This document shows positions 1 to 5,436 of a stretch of 12,805 bases of DNA, in pieces; position 1 is the stretch's first letter; each line of letters opens with the position of its first letter. The position numbers and the translations under genes are program-made. This DNA is from Flammeovirgaceae bacterium UBA1842. Lineage in GTDB: Bacteria; Bacteroidota; Bacteroidia; Cytophagales; Cyclobacteriaceae. Under the pieces are notes generated by a model. That model saw only the letters and a program-made list of their open reading frames with translations, did not search any database and was not told where the DNA came from. The stretch covers positions 1-12,805 of the forward strand of contig DDIU01000018.1 of NCBI GenBank assembly GCA_002338655.1, written 5' to 3'.

Positions 1-246
1 AGCAAAGCATATGCGAAAGTGCATTCCATCTCCTGGTCGTAGGTTTAGTGAAACGATCCTACGACCATATTATCAAGTACAAGTAATGAAGTTCTTCCAT
101 TTGGTTCGTGTTCCACGAAATAATCCAGATTATTCGACATTTGTAATATCGAATGATTAATGAAGGATTTATAATCCCCATCGGACGCAAACAGAAATTT
201 GGAAGTTAGGATTTATTTTGAATTCCAATTTGTTAACTTCATAATT
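1..246. other. Gene-free left edge with repeat and small dyads
   Basis: No coding region is supported here. Apart from repeat R1 (29-120) there are three short dyads: ATAATC/GATTAT at 120-133, ATTCGA/TCGAAT at 132-154 (11-base loop) and GGATT/AATCC at 165-177 (3-base loop). The ATTCGA dyad is in a plausible place for an antitoxin operator, but nothing else in the sequence supports that. Confidence 0.5.
29..120 (+). repeat. Dispersed repeat R1, copy 1 (two hairpins)
   Basis: This stretch of about 92 bases recurs at 2324-2414 with only a few differences. It contains a perfect 9-bp stem (35-43 with 58-66, GGTCGTAGG/CCTACGACC, 14-base loop) and a second perfect 6-bp stem (105-110 with 114-119, TTCGTG/CACGAA, loop TTC). 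The invariant block ATATTATCAAGTACAAGTAAT lies between the two stems. It lies upstream of a toxin-antitoxin pair and encodes nothing evident. Small hairpins continue to the right (120-133, 132-154 and 165-177), so the whole stretch 29-177 is unusually rich in dyads. It could be a REP/BIME-like element or a short non-autonomous element; the family is not one I recognise. Confidence 0.8.
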
Positions 247-438
247 ATGAAAGAAGTAGCGCTTAAAAAGTATCTAATTCAAATAGCTGATAAGTTGACC
301 CCAGAATCAACTTTAGAAGACGTATATGAACAACTTTCACTGCTTTCAGACATCTACGAATCCGAACAAGAAGAAAAAAGAGGTGAAGTATTAACTCAGA
401 AAGAGGTTCAAATTGGCTCTAGAGAATGGTTAAGGTAA
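247..438 (+). CDS. Antitoxin of a ParE/RelE-type toxin-antitoxin pair
   Basis: A small acidic protein of 63 residues encoded directly before, and overlapping by 13 bases, a ParE-like toxin gene. The start at 247 (MKEVALKKYL) is preferred over an in-frame ATG at 199, because the 16 extra residues are hydrophobic and unlike antitoxins of this kind. The C-terminal part, with a glycine followed by LTQKEV and ending in REWLR, resembles the short toxin-wrapping tails (G...S/T-x-EEV...WL) common in Bacteroidota RelB/ParD-like antitoxins. It probably binds and neutralises the downstream toxin and represses its own promoter. Assignment rests mainly on size, gene order and overlap; no DNA-binding motif is clear by eye. 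Confidence 0.7.
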   Translation: MKEVALKKYLIQIADKLTPESTLEDVYEQLSLLSDIYESEQEEKRGEVLTQKEVQIGSREWLR

Positions 439-731
439 TTTGGACAAAAAAATCTTTTACCCAATTAGAACGAGCAATTAAATATATACGAGAAGAACAA
501 GGTCTTTCATATGCAGAGACTGTCTTGAATAAGATTCTACAGAATATAGAACTCCTTGAAAATTCCCCAAAAATGGGAACTCTTGAACCTCTCCTCGCAC
601 ATAAAAAATCGGAATATAGATTTCTTATCGTTTGGAGTTACAAGATAATCTATCGAGTAACTAATGATACAGCTGTGATTTCACGAGTTTTCCACACCTC
701 TAGGAATCCAAAACGATTAAAAGGAGTATAG
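426..731 (+). CDS. ParE/RelE-fold toxin
   Basis: A 101-residue protein with the ParE/RelE superfamily layout. It has an N-terminal beta strand (VKVIWTKKS), two helices (about residues 9-45), then the hallmark C-terminal strands with YRFLIVWSYKIIYRV (64-78) and VISRVFHTSRNP (84-95). Conserved basic and aromatic positions include R65, Y72, Y76, R77, H90 and R93. RelE members cleave mRNA on the ribosome and ParE members poison gyrase; the H-x-x-R-N-P ending favours the ParE-like branch, but the target cannot be settled from sequence. The ATG lies inside the last codons of the antitoxin gene, so the pair is co-transcribed and translationally coupled. The gene is full length; the IS begins about 50 bases after its stop. 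Confidence 0.85.
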   Translation: MVKVIWTKKSFTQLERAIKYIREEQGLSYAETVLNKILQNIELLENSPKMGTLEPLLAHKKSEYRFLIVWSYKIIYRVTNDTAVISRVFHTSRNPKRLKGV

Positions 732-748
732 TAGACTTATCCTTGGTT

Positions 749-777
749 CTCCCCCAACCCCCTCATAGAGGGGGACA
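749..777 (+). repeat. Composite repeat R2, partial copy left of IS (hairpin 1 only)
   Basis: This is the first hairpin of repeat family R2: CCCCCTC (758-764), loop ATA, GAGGGGG (768-774), preceded by the usual CTCCCCCAA. The match to the other copies stops just after GGGGGACA, and the IS begins at about 783, so the remainder seems to have been lost or displaced by the insertion. It lies 26 bases after the toxin stop and could help end that transcript, but no T-run follows the stem. Confidence 0.75.
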
Positions 778-783
778 TGTCTT

Positions 784-801
784 GTCCTGAAATAGGTTAC
801 A
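784..801 (+). repeat. IS left inverted repeat
   Basis: GTCCTGAAATAGGTTACA matches the reverse complement of the right end (2135-2153) apart from two substitutions and one extra base in the right copy. It lies 6 bases before the orfA start. Confidence 0.75.
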
Positions 802-807
802 CAATTA

Positions 808-1191
808 ATGTGTAAGATGAGAATAAAAACAGGAATTAGAGTATATCGAAGTGATGATGAGAAACTTCGAATAATACAAGAAGTACGATTAGGTAAATTA
901 AGTAAGGAAGAAGCTCAGCGAAAGTATGGGATTAAAGGCCATAGTGCGATCACCAACTGGATGCGTAGTTTTGGCATAAAAGAACCATTAAAAGCCACAG
1001 TCTTTATGGAAGCGTCAAAACAGGATGATGAGAGTAAAGAGGCATTAACAGCCAGGGTTAAGGAACTGGAAGAAGCTTTAAAATTGGCTGAATTAAAGTC
1101 GACAGCCTATTCGGAAATGATTGATTTAGCGGAAGAGAAGTTTTCGATGAAAATCAGAAAAAAGTTATCCACCAAACAGTTAAAGTCATGA
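808..1191 (+). CDS. IS3-family transposase OrfA
   Basis: A 127-residue basic protein with the OrfA layout. Residues about 15-55 form a helix-turn-helix for binding the IS ends (SDDEKLRIIQEV, then EEAQRKYGIKGHSAITNWMR). Residues about 75-115 form a heptad-rich coiled coil (LTARVKELEEALKLAELK) that acts as the leucine zipper for multimerisation. The start at 808 lies just inside the left terminal repeat; a second in-frame ATG at 817 is possible. Near the 3' end, A_AAA_AAG at 1158-1164 is in the phase needed for -1 frameshifting, which would join the first 119 codons to the orfB frame. OrfA alone typically regulates transposition, while the OrfAB fusion is the transposase. Confidence 0.9.
   Translation: MCKMRIKTGIRVYRSDDEKLRIIQEVRLGKLSKEEAQRKYGIKGHSAITNWMRSFGIKEPLKATVFMEASKQDDESKEALTARVKELEEALKLAELKSTAYSEMIDLAEEKFSMKIRKKLSTKQLKS
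1158..1164 (+). promoter_or_regulatory. Programmed -1 frameshift site A_AAA_AAG
   Basis: In the orfA frame the codons are AGA-AAA-AAG, so the heptamer A_AAA_AAG is correctly phased for tandem slippage by one base. After slippage the -1 frame reads K-K-V-I-H-Q-T-V-K-V and runs without a stop into the orfB start at 1188. The predicted fusion is 438 residues (119 + 319). This heptamer is the usual slippery signal in IS3-family elements. Confidence 0.8.
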
Positions 1192-2123
1192 AGCATATGT
1201 ATCCATCGGTAGGCCTGGGGCGTATTTGCGGACTGTTTGGTGTAAGTAGGCAATCATATTACCAATATCAATGCAAGATTAAATCTTTAGAAGCAGACCA
1301 TCAACAGGTGCTTCAATTGGTTTTAGAGCAGCGAGCTGATCACCCACAGCTAGGAGGTAAAAAGCTATATCATTTGCTTAAGTGTGATTTAGACCGATTC
1401 GGAATCCAGATGGGCAGAGATGCTTTTTTCGATCTTCTTTCCAGCCATCATTTACTAATAAAACGTAGGAAAAGAAGAGTAGCTACTACAAACTCCAGGC
1501 ATTGGTATAGGAAATATCCGAACCTAATCAAAGGGTTAGCTATTCAAAACATTAACCAAGTCTGGGTCAGCGATATCACTTATTGGAAATGGCGAGATCG
1601 TTTTCTTTATATCAGCCTCATTACAGATGCCTATAGTCGAAAGATAGTAGGCTATGAGCTATCTGACAATCTGGGAGCCATCAATAATTTAAGAGCGTTG
1701 CATTTGGCTATTATAAGTCATCGAGGGTCTTTGGCGGGATTGATCCATCATTCAGATCGAGGGATACAGTATTGTAGTAATGAATATGTAGAAATGCTAA
1801 CTTCTCAAGGTATACAGATAAGTATGACTGAAAATGGTGACCCTCGGGAAAACGCCATTGCCGAACGAGTTAATGGAATAATTAAAGAAGAATACCTCCA
1901 ATACAATGATGTAGTAGATATACCACATGCCAAACAGATTTTGGCAAAAACCGTAGATCTATATAATGGAAAGAGACCACATCTAAGTTGTGGAATGATG
2001 ACACCAGATCAGGTACATATTACCAATCAAAAACAAAAAGCTCTCTGGAAGAATTATTGGAAAAGTACAACTGTCAACCAATATCAGGACAACAATAAAA
2101 CTGTCAACATATGTCAGGATTAA
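1188..2123 (+). CDS. IS3-family transposase OrfB (DDE catalytic domain)
   Basis: A 311-residue integrase-core transposase. An N-terminal HTH_21-type segment (about 36-90, with DHPQLGGKKLYHLL) precedes the RNase H-fold catalytic domain. The triad is visible: D129 in VWVSDITYW, D190 in HHSDRGIQY and E226 in NAIAERVNGIIKEE. The 35-residue spacing between the last two gives the DD(35)E signature of the IS3 family. The ATG overlaps the orfA stop (ATGA, 1188-1191), so OrfB could be made by reinitiation, and the fusion OrfAB by the slippery heptamer upstream. The C-terminus contains a short duplication (TVNQYQD ... TVNICQD) encoded by a 30-base direct repeat next to the right end. The gene appears intact. 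Confidence 0.93.
   Translation: MKHMYPSVGLGRICGLFGVSRQSYYQYQCKIKSLEADHQQVLQLVLEQRADHPQLGGKKLYHLLKCDLDRFGIQMGRDAFFDLLSSHHLLIKRRKRRVATTNSRHWYRKYPNLIKGLAIQNINQVWVSDITYWKWRDRFLYISLITDAYSRKIVGYELSDNLGAINNLRALHLAIISHRGSLAGLIHHSDRGIQYCSNEYVEMLTSQGIQISMTENGDPRENAIAERVNGIIKEEYLQYNDVVDIPHAKQILAKTVDLYNGKRPHLSCGMMTPDQVHITNQKQKALWKNYWKSTTVNQYQDNNKTVNICQD
2071..2119 (+). repeat. 30-base-period direct repeat at the right end of the IS
   Basis: CTGTCAAC followed by a spacer and TCAGGA occurs at 2071-2088 and again at 2101-2118, exactly 30 bases apart. It encodes the repeated TVN...QD at the OrfB C-terminus. Its place beside the right terminal repeat suggests subterminal transposase-binding sites, but this is inference. 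Confidence 0.55.
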
Positions 2124-2134
2124 CTATGTTTAAC

Positions 2135-2153
2135 TGTAAACTTATTTTAGGAC
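2135..2153 (-). repeat. IS right inverted repeat
   Basis: Read on the minus strand this is GTCCTAAAATAAGTTTACA, the partner of the left terminal repeat. It lies 11 bases beyond the orfB stop codon. Confidence 0.75.
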
Positions 2154-2159
2154 GATACA

Positions 2160-2271
2160 CCCAACCCTTTTATAGAGAGGGAGCTTGCGATGTAAATTTT
2201 GTAAAAAGTCATACAATTCAACGCACATAAATTTCCTTGGGCTTTCCCCCGCTGGCGGGGGTAAGGGGTGG
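2160..2271 (+). repeat. Composite repeat R2, copy A
   Basis: A full copy of about 112 bases, roughly nine-tenths identical to copy B (5039-5151). Hairpin 1 is 2165-2171 with 2175-2181, loop ATA, including two T.G pairs. A conserved middle follows (GCTTGCGATGTAAATTTTG, then CATACAATTCAACGCACAT). Hairpin 2 is CCCCCGC (2246-2252) with GCGGGGG (2255-2261), followed by the tail GTAAGGGGTGG. The copy starts six bases after the IS right end. It has no coding capacity. Confidence 0.85.
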
Positions 2272-2301
2272 TAAAAACCGCTCTGATTGGCCTATACTTG
2301 A

Positions 2302-2316
2302 TTCGTTTGCCACGAA
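2302..2316 (+). repeat. Solo TTCGT...ACGAA hairpin
   Basis: TTCGT, loop TTGCC, ACGAA. It resembles the second hairpin of repeat R1 (TTCGTGTTCCACGAA) but lies outside an R1 copy, just 8 bases before copy 2. It may be a degenerate half copy. Confidence 0.5.
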
Positions 2317-2323
2317 ACATCCT

Positions 2324-2414
2324 TCTCCTGTCGTAGGTTTAGTGCAACGATCCTACGGCCATATTATCAAGTACAAGTAATCATGTCCTTCCATTTGGTT
2401 CGTGTTCCACGAAA
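2324..2414 (+). repeat. Dispersed repeat R1, copy 2 (two hairpins)
   Basis: This is the second copy of the R1 repeat (first at 29-120). The first stem (2330-2337 with 2352-2359) is kept although one A has become G, giving a T.G wobble at 2331/2358. The second stem, TTCGTG (2399-2404) with CACGAA (2408-2413), is identical to copy 1. Direct orientation relative to copy 1; the IS and the toxin-antitoxin pair lie between the two copies. Confidence 0.8.
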
Positions 2415-2456
2415 CAATTAATCTAAAATAAGGAAGTTAATAACAGTCAGTTAATA

Positions 2457-2475
2457 GGTTCATGAGACACGAACC
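2457..2475 (+). repeat. Imperfect GGTTCATG/CACGAACC hairpin
   Basis: An 8-bp stem with one A/C mismatch and loop AGA. Its right arm CACGAAC and left arm GGTTC are like the second R1 hairpin (GGTTCGTGTTCCACGAA), so this may be another degenerate relative. Confidence 0.45.
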
Positions 2476-2485
2476 TTGGATTGAA

Positions 2486-2564
2486 AACTCCCCCAACCCC
2501 CTCATAGAGGGGGACAGCCCACAATGTAGATTGGTAACAATTATTCAATTCATGACATAAATTA
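2486..2564 (+). repeat. Composite repeat R2, copy D (3'-truncated)
   Basis: Hairpin 1 is perfect (CCCCCTC 2497-2503, loop ATA, GAGGGGG 2507-2513) and is followed by AATGTAGATTGGTAACAATTAT, shared almost exactly with copy C (5294-5413). Similarity fades after ACATAAATT (2555-2563), just where hairpin 2 would begin, so the second half is missing. Confidence 0.75.
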
Positions 2565-2590
2565 TCAAGTTAAGTACACTTATACTCCTG

Positions 2591-2619
2591 TTGACTACTT
2601 GCGGCAACAAATAGATTGG
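2591..2619 (+). promoter_or_regulatory. Possible promoter of the permease gene
   Basis: TTG at 2591-2593, an 18-base spacer and TAGATTGG at 2612-2619. This is one base off the Bacteroidota -7 consensus TAnnTTTG, with spacing near that reported for TTTG/TAnnTTTG promoters. A second weak box, TAGATTTA, lies at 2629-2636. Weak support only. Confidence 0.3.
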
Positions 2620-2659
2620 AAATCATATTAGATTTAAATTCCAACAAACTCGCACAACA

Positions 2660-5020
2660 ATGTTCAGTACTTTCCTAAAAGTGTCGTTTCGAAATTTCGT
2701 CAAACAAAAGCTTTATACCTTTTTAAATGTATTGGGGTTGGCAGTAGGCTTGTCAGCGACCATCATCATTATTCTGTTTTCCAAACATGAGTTAACCTAT
2801 GATCAATTCCATAACAATGCAAAATCCATTTTCATGGTGTATAAGGAGAGGATCACTCCCAACGGTATCCAACCTACCTATGACACTTGGGCGCCATTGG
2901 CCAACCGACTAAAAACGGAATTCCCAGAAGTGAAAAATGCGGTAAGGGTAGTAGACGACAATACCTTTTTAGAACAGGGCAATGAACGCAATGAAATAGT
3001 ACTGACCTATACAGACAAGTCGTTTTTTGACATATTCAGTTTTAAATTGGAACGTGGAAATATTGCGAATCCATTTCCAACTACCCGGTCCATCATACTT
3101 TCGAAAGAAATGGCCAAAAAATATTTTGGCGAGGCGAATCCATTAGGTCAGGTACTCAAGATCAATTATACCCAAGAATATGTCGTTTCTGGTATTTTGG
3201 CAGATATACCTACAAATTCAACTATTCGACCTGACCATTTGGTGCTATTGGAGAGCAATCCCTCCTATGCTGACTTTGAAAATAATTGGGGAGGTTCGTT
3301 TCTATACAGCTATGTTTTATTGAACAATAATAATGCAGCGGCCTCATTGGAATCCAAATTTCCTGATCTGATCACCAAAATTTGGGATGAAGAAACCCAA
3401 AACCGTACAAATTTTAAACTCCTTGCTTTACCTGATACTTATGGAACCCTCTATGGCGATACCAGTGTCGCTGTAATTTTGCTTTATATAGCAGCGGGAA
3501 TACTATTAATCTCATGCATCAACTTTGTAAATCTATACACAAGTAGTGCCTTCTCGAGATTTAAAGAGTTGGGGGTGAAGAAAGTAATAGGGGCAGGTAG
3601 ATCACAATTGATGGCCCAATTTCTAGGAGAATCCACACTTCTCAGTTTAATGGGACTCCTCTCCGCTCTTCTTATTATTCATTTAACATTACCATTAATC
3701 AACTCCCTCTTTCACCTTGAATTAGTAATACAATATTCCCCCGCCATCATTGGCTTCCTTATAGGCTTGGTTTTGATTATTGGCCTCATATCTGGATTCT
3801 ACCCTGCTTTGATAATGACGAGATTCGATATTCTCCGCTCATTAAAAGGCTCATTATCAGTAGGTTCGGGTAAAAACAATGTAAAGGATGGATTAATCAC
3901 ATTCCAGTTCTTCGTTTCGATTTTACTGATAATTGGAACCTTGGTGATAAGGGATCAAATTCAATACATGCAGAACAGTGATTTAGGGTTCAAAAAAGAG
4001 AACTTAATGACCATTCCGTTATCGGTCAGGGACTTTCAGGATCGTGACTCTGCAAACGTTAGGATTGAAACGTTTAAAAATCAGCTGGCACAATTGAGTG
4101 ATGTTAGTTCCATAACCACTTCTGCTCATATCCCCACACAATGGAGTGGTTCCTATTTATTTGTCAAGCCAAAGGGTTGGGAAGGGGATCCGCTAAGAAT
4201 GAGTTATACCTATCATGATGCCAATTTTTTTAAAACCTATGGAATACAAATGATTGAAGGCAAAGGTTTCAACGATGATTCCTTTGGTGACCAGCGCGAA
4301 TCGGTAGTATTGAACAATGCCGCTTTAAAAGCATTTGGTTGGGAAACAGCTGAGGATAAACAGATACAGATTGGTAATTCGTTAATAAATGTTGTTGGGG
4401 TGATTGAGGACTTTAATTTTGAAACCCTAAAAGAAGGCATCAGGCCAATTCTTCATTTTCATCGGGTCCCATCAAATGCAGCTCAAAATTACATTACGCT
4501 GCGTATTCAACCCAATAAAACGGAGGAGGTAGCCAGTTTTATAAAGCAAAAATGGGCCATTCTAAATACCAATCTACCCTTTGAGTATCATATGATCGAG
4601 GATAACATAGTCACCATGTATGAATCAGAAAACAGGCTGTTGGCTATGACTTCACTTTTTTCAGGTGTAGCCGTATTGGTCGCTTGCTTAGGACTATTTG
4701 GGTTGGTTTCCTTTAATGTAGAGAAAAAGAAAAAAGAGATAGGAATACGGAAAGTTCTTGGTGCTTCTGTAGCCTCAATCGTAACCTTATTATCGAAAAA
4801 ATTTACTTATCTGATAATGGCGGGTTTTATCATTTCAGTACCAGTGAGTATCTACTACCTTAATCAATGGTTAGACAATTTTGCTTACCATACCACGATT
4901 AGTCCTTGGTTGTTTATAGTCACCATGTTTAGTGTACTGATAATAGCATTGGCCACATTAAGTTTCAAAACCATTCAGGCAGGTAATACTGATCCCGTGA
5001 AGATTTTGAGGGATGAGTGA
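2660..5020 (+). CDS. FtsX/MacB-type ABC transporter permease (two-module, Bacteroidota type)
   Basis: A 786-residue inner-membrane protein with the duplicated Bacteroidota permease layout. TM1 is at about 21-41, followed by a large MacB-like extracytoplasmic domain (about 42-265). The first FtsX module has TMs near 269-291, 321-343 and 360-385. A further TM at about 412-430 leads to a second periplasmic domain (about 431-655), and a second FtsX module has TMs near 662-685, 717-737 and 750-772. The coupling motif facing the ATPase occurs twice: FKELGVKKVIGAGRSQL (301-317) and KEIGIRKVLGASVASIV (692-708). Relatives work with a MacB/LolD-type ATPase in efflux, lipoprotein handling or stress signalling rather than import. 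No ATPase gene adjoins it, so its partner must be elsewhere. Length is normal for the family (near 790). Substrate is unknown. R2 copy B starts 18 bases after the stop. Confidence 0.9.
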   Translation: MFSTFLKVSFRNFVKQKLYTFLNVLGLAVGLSATIIIILFSKHELTYDQFHNNAKSIFMVYKERITPNGIQPTYDTWAPLANRLKTEFPEVKNAVRVVDDNTFLEQGNERNEIVLTYTDKSFFDIFSFKLERGNIANPFPTTRSIILSKEMAKKYFGEANPLGQVLKINYTQEYVVSGILADIPTNSTIRPDHLVLLESNPSYADFENNWGGSFLYSYVLLNNNNAAASLESKFPDLITKIWDEETQNRTNFKLLALPDTYGTLYGDTSVAVILLYIAAGILLISCINFVNLYTSSAFSRFKELGVKKVIGAGRSQLMAQFLGESTLLSLMGLLSALLIIHLTLPLINSLFHLELVIQYSPAIIGFLIGLVLIIGLISGFYPALIMTRFDILRSLKGSLSVGSGKNNVKDGLITFQFFVSILLIIGTLVIRDQIQYMQNSDLGFKKENLMTIPLSVRDFQDRDSANVRIETFKNQLAQLSDVSSITTSAHIPTQWSGSYLFVKPKGWEGDPLRMSYTYHDANFFKTYGIQMIEGKGFNDDSFGDQRESVVLNNAALKAFGWETAEDKQIQIGNSLINVVGVIEDFNFETLKEGIRPILHFHRVPSNAAQNYITLRIQPNKTEEVASFIKQKWAILNTNLPFEYHMIEDNIVTMYESENRLLAMTSLFSGVAVLVACLGLFGLVSFNVEKKKKEIGIRKVLGASVASIVTLLSKKFTYLIMAGFIISVPVSIYYLNQWLDNFAYHTTISPWLFIVTMFSVLIIALATLSFKTIQAGNTDPVKILRDE

Positions 5021-5038
5021 TATCTGTGCGTAAACTTC

Positions 5039-5151
5039 CCCAACTCTTTTATAGAAAGGGAGCTTGCGATGTAAATTTTGTAAAAAGACATACAATTCAA
5101 CGCACATAAATTTCCTCAGCTTTTCCCCCGCTGGCCGGGGTCAAGGGGTGG
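5039..5151 (+). repeat. Composite repeat R2, copy B
   Basis: Near-identical to copy A (2160-2271), same orientation, on the opposite side of the permease gene. Hairpin 1 is 5044-5050 with 5054-5060, loop ATA. It pairs throughout despite base changes relative to the other copies: two positions that are C-G in copies C, D and left-of-IS are T-A here. Hairpin 2 is CCCCG/CGGGG (5126-5130 with 5136-5140), followed by AAGGGGTGG. It begins 18 bases after the permease stop. Confidence 0.85.
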
Positions 5152-5284
5152 AAGTATTCTTCCTTTGGAAACAGTCACCTGACGAGAGTCCAAAGACAGT
5201 ACGCCATTAATTCTACGTTTCAACACCTGATCTATTTAAAACTAATTCCCCTTCTATACTGGCTGGAATAGCATTCTTGCAAGT

Positions 5285-5299
5285 GGAGTTATTAACTCC
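5285..5299. repeat. Small perfect hairpin GGAGTT-ATT-AACTCC
   Basis: A 6-bp stem with a 3-base loop whose right arm overlaps the first bases of R2 copy C. It is not present at the other copies, so it is probably local to this insertion. Confidence 0.4.
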
Positions 5300-5413
5300 C
5301 CCAACCCCCTCAAAGAGGGGGACAACCTATAATGTAGATTGGTAACAATTATACAAGTCAACATGCATTAAATTTTCCGAGGCTTTTCCCCCGCTGGCGG
5401 GGTCTGGGGGCGG
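5294..5413 (+). repeat. Composite repeat R2, copy C
   Basis: A full-length copy with both hairpins: CCCCCTC/GAGGGGG (5305-5311 with 5315-5321, loop AAA) and CCCCGC/GCGGGG (5389-5394 with 5397-5402), then a TCTGGGGGCGG tail. Its middle matches copy D (AATGTAGATTGGTAACAATTAT) and is diverged from A/B, so C and D form a second subtype. It ends 23 bases beyond the stop of the dioxygenase gene on the other strand. Confidence 0.85.
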
Positions 5414-5436
5414 ACGGAAGATGTAAGAGTTTGGGT

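Larger units (their letters stand above)
783..2154 (+). mobile_element. IS3-family insertion sequence, complete
   Basis: The element is about 1.37 kb, carries two overlapping transposase frames and is bounded by imperfect inverted repeats. The left end (784-801, GTCCTGAAATAGGTTACA) and the complement of the right end (2153-2135) agree at 16 of 18 positions with one gap. IS3 ends usually read TG...CA; the left has T at 783 but the right has G at 2154, so the boundaries are uncertain by a base or two. No 3-5 base target duplication is visible (TCT on the left, ATA on the right), which suggests an old insertion or a rearranged flank. Both transposase frames are intact, so the element may still be active. 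Confidence 0.85.
2155..2659. other. 505-base gene-free, repeat-rich region
   Basis: No coding region is supported between the IS and the permease gene. The region holds R2 copy A (2160-2271), a solo TTCGT/ACGAA hairpin (2302-2316), R1 copy 2 (2324-2414), an imperfect GGTTCATG/CACGAACC hairpin (2457-2475), truncated R2 copy D (2486-2564) and a possible promoter for the permease (2591-2619). It reads as a sink for small repeats rather than as a decayed gene. Confidence 0.7.
5021..5436. other. 416-base gene-free region between convergent genes
   Basis: The region separates the plus-strand permease from the minus-strand dioxygenase and holds no supported gene. R2 copies B (5039-5151) and C (5294-5413) take up more than half. 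Between them, 5152-5293 shows nothing recognisable except the palindrome CTTGCAAG (5276-5283) and a perfect GGAGTT/AACTCC hairpin (5285-5299) that runs into copy C. No T-run marks a clear intrinsic terminator for either gene. Confidence 0.65.

Noticed and set aside
199..246. Longer start for the first antitoxin
   Set aside because: The 16 extra residues are hydrophobic and unlike related antitoxins; the ATG at 247 gives a normal 63-residue protein.
758..774. Intrinsic terminator after the first toxin gene
   Set aside because: The stem is strong but no T-run follows, and the same hairpin recurs elsewhere as part of repeat R2.
780..2157. Target-site duplication flanking the IS
   Set aside because: The flanking triplets (TCT and ATA) and longer stretches do not match for any reasonable choice of ends.
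4237..4440. Minus-strand open frame inside the permease gene
   Set aside because: It lies wholly within a well-supported gene on the other strand and shows no domain or sensible start context.
29..5413. CRISPR array
   Set aside because: The repeats are long, few, unevenly spaced and separated by genes; there are no regular spacers or cas genes.
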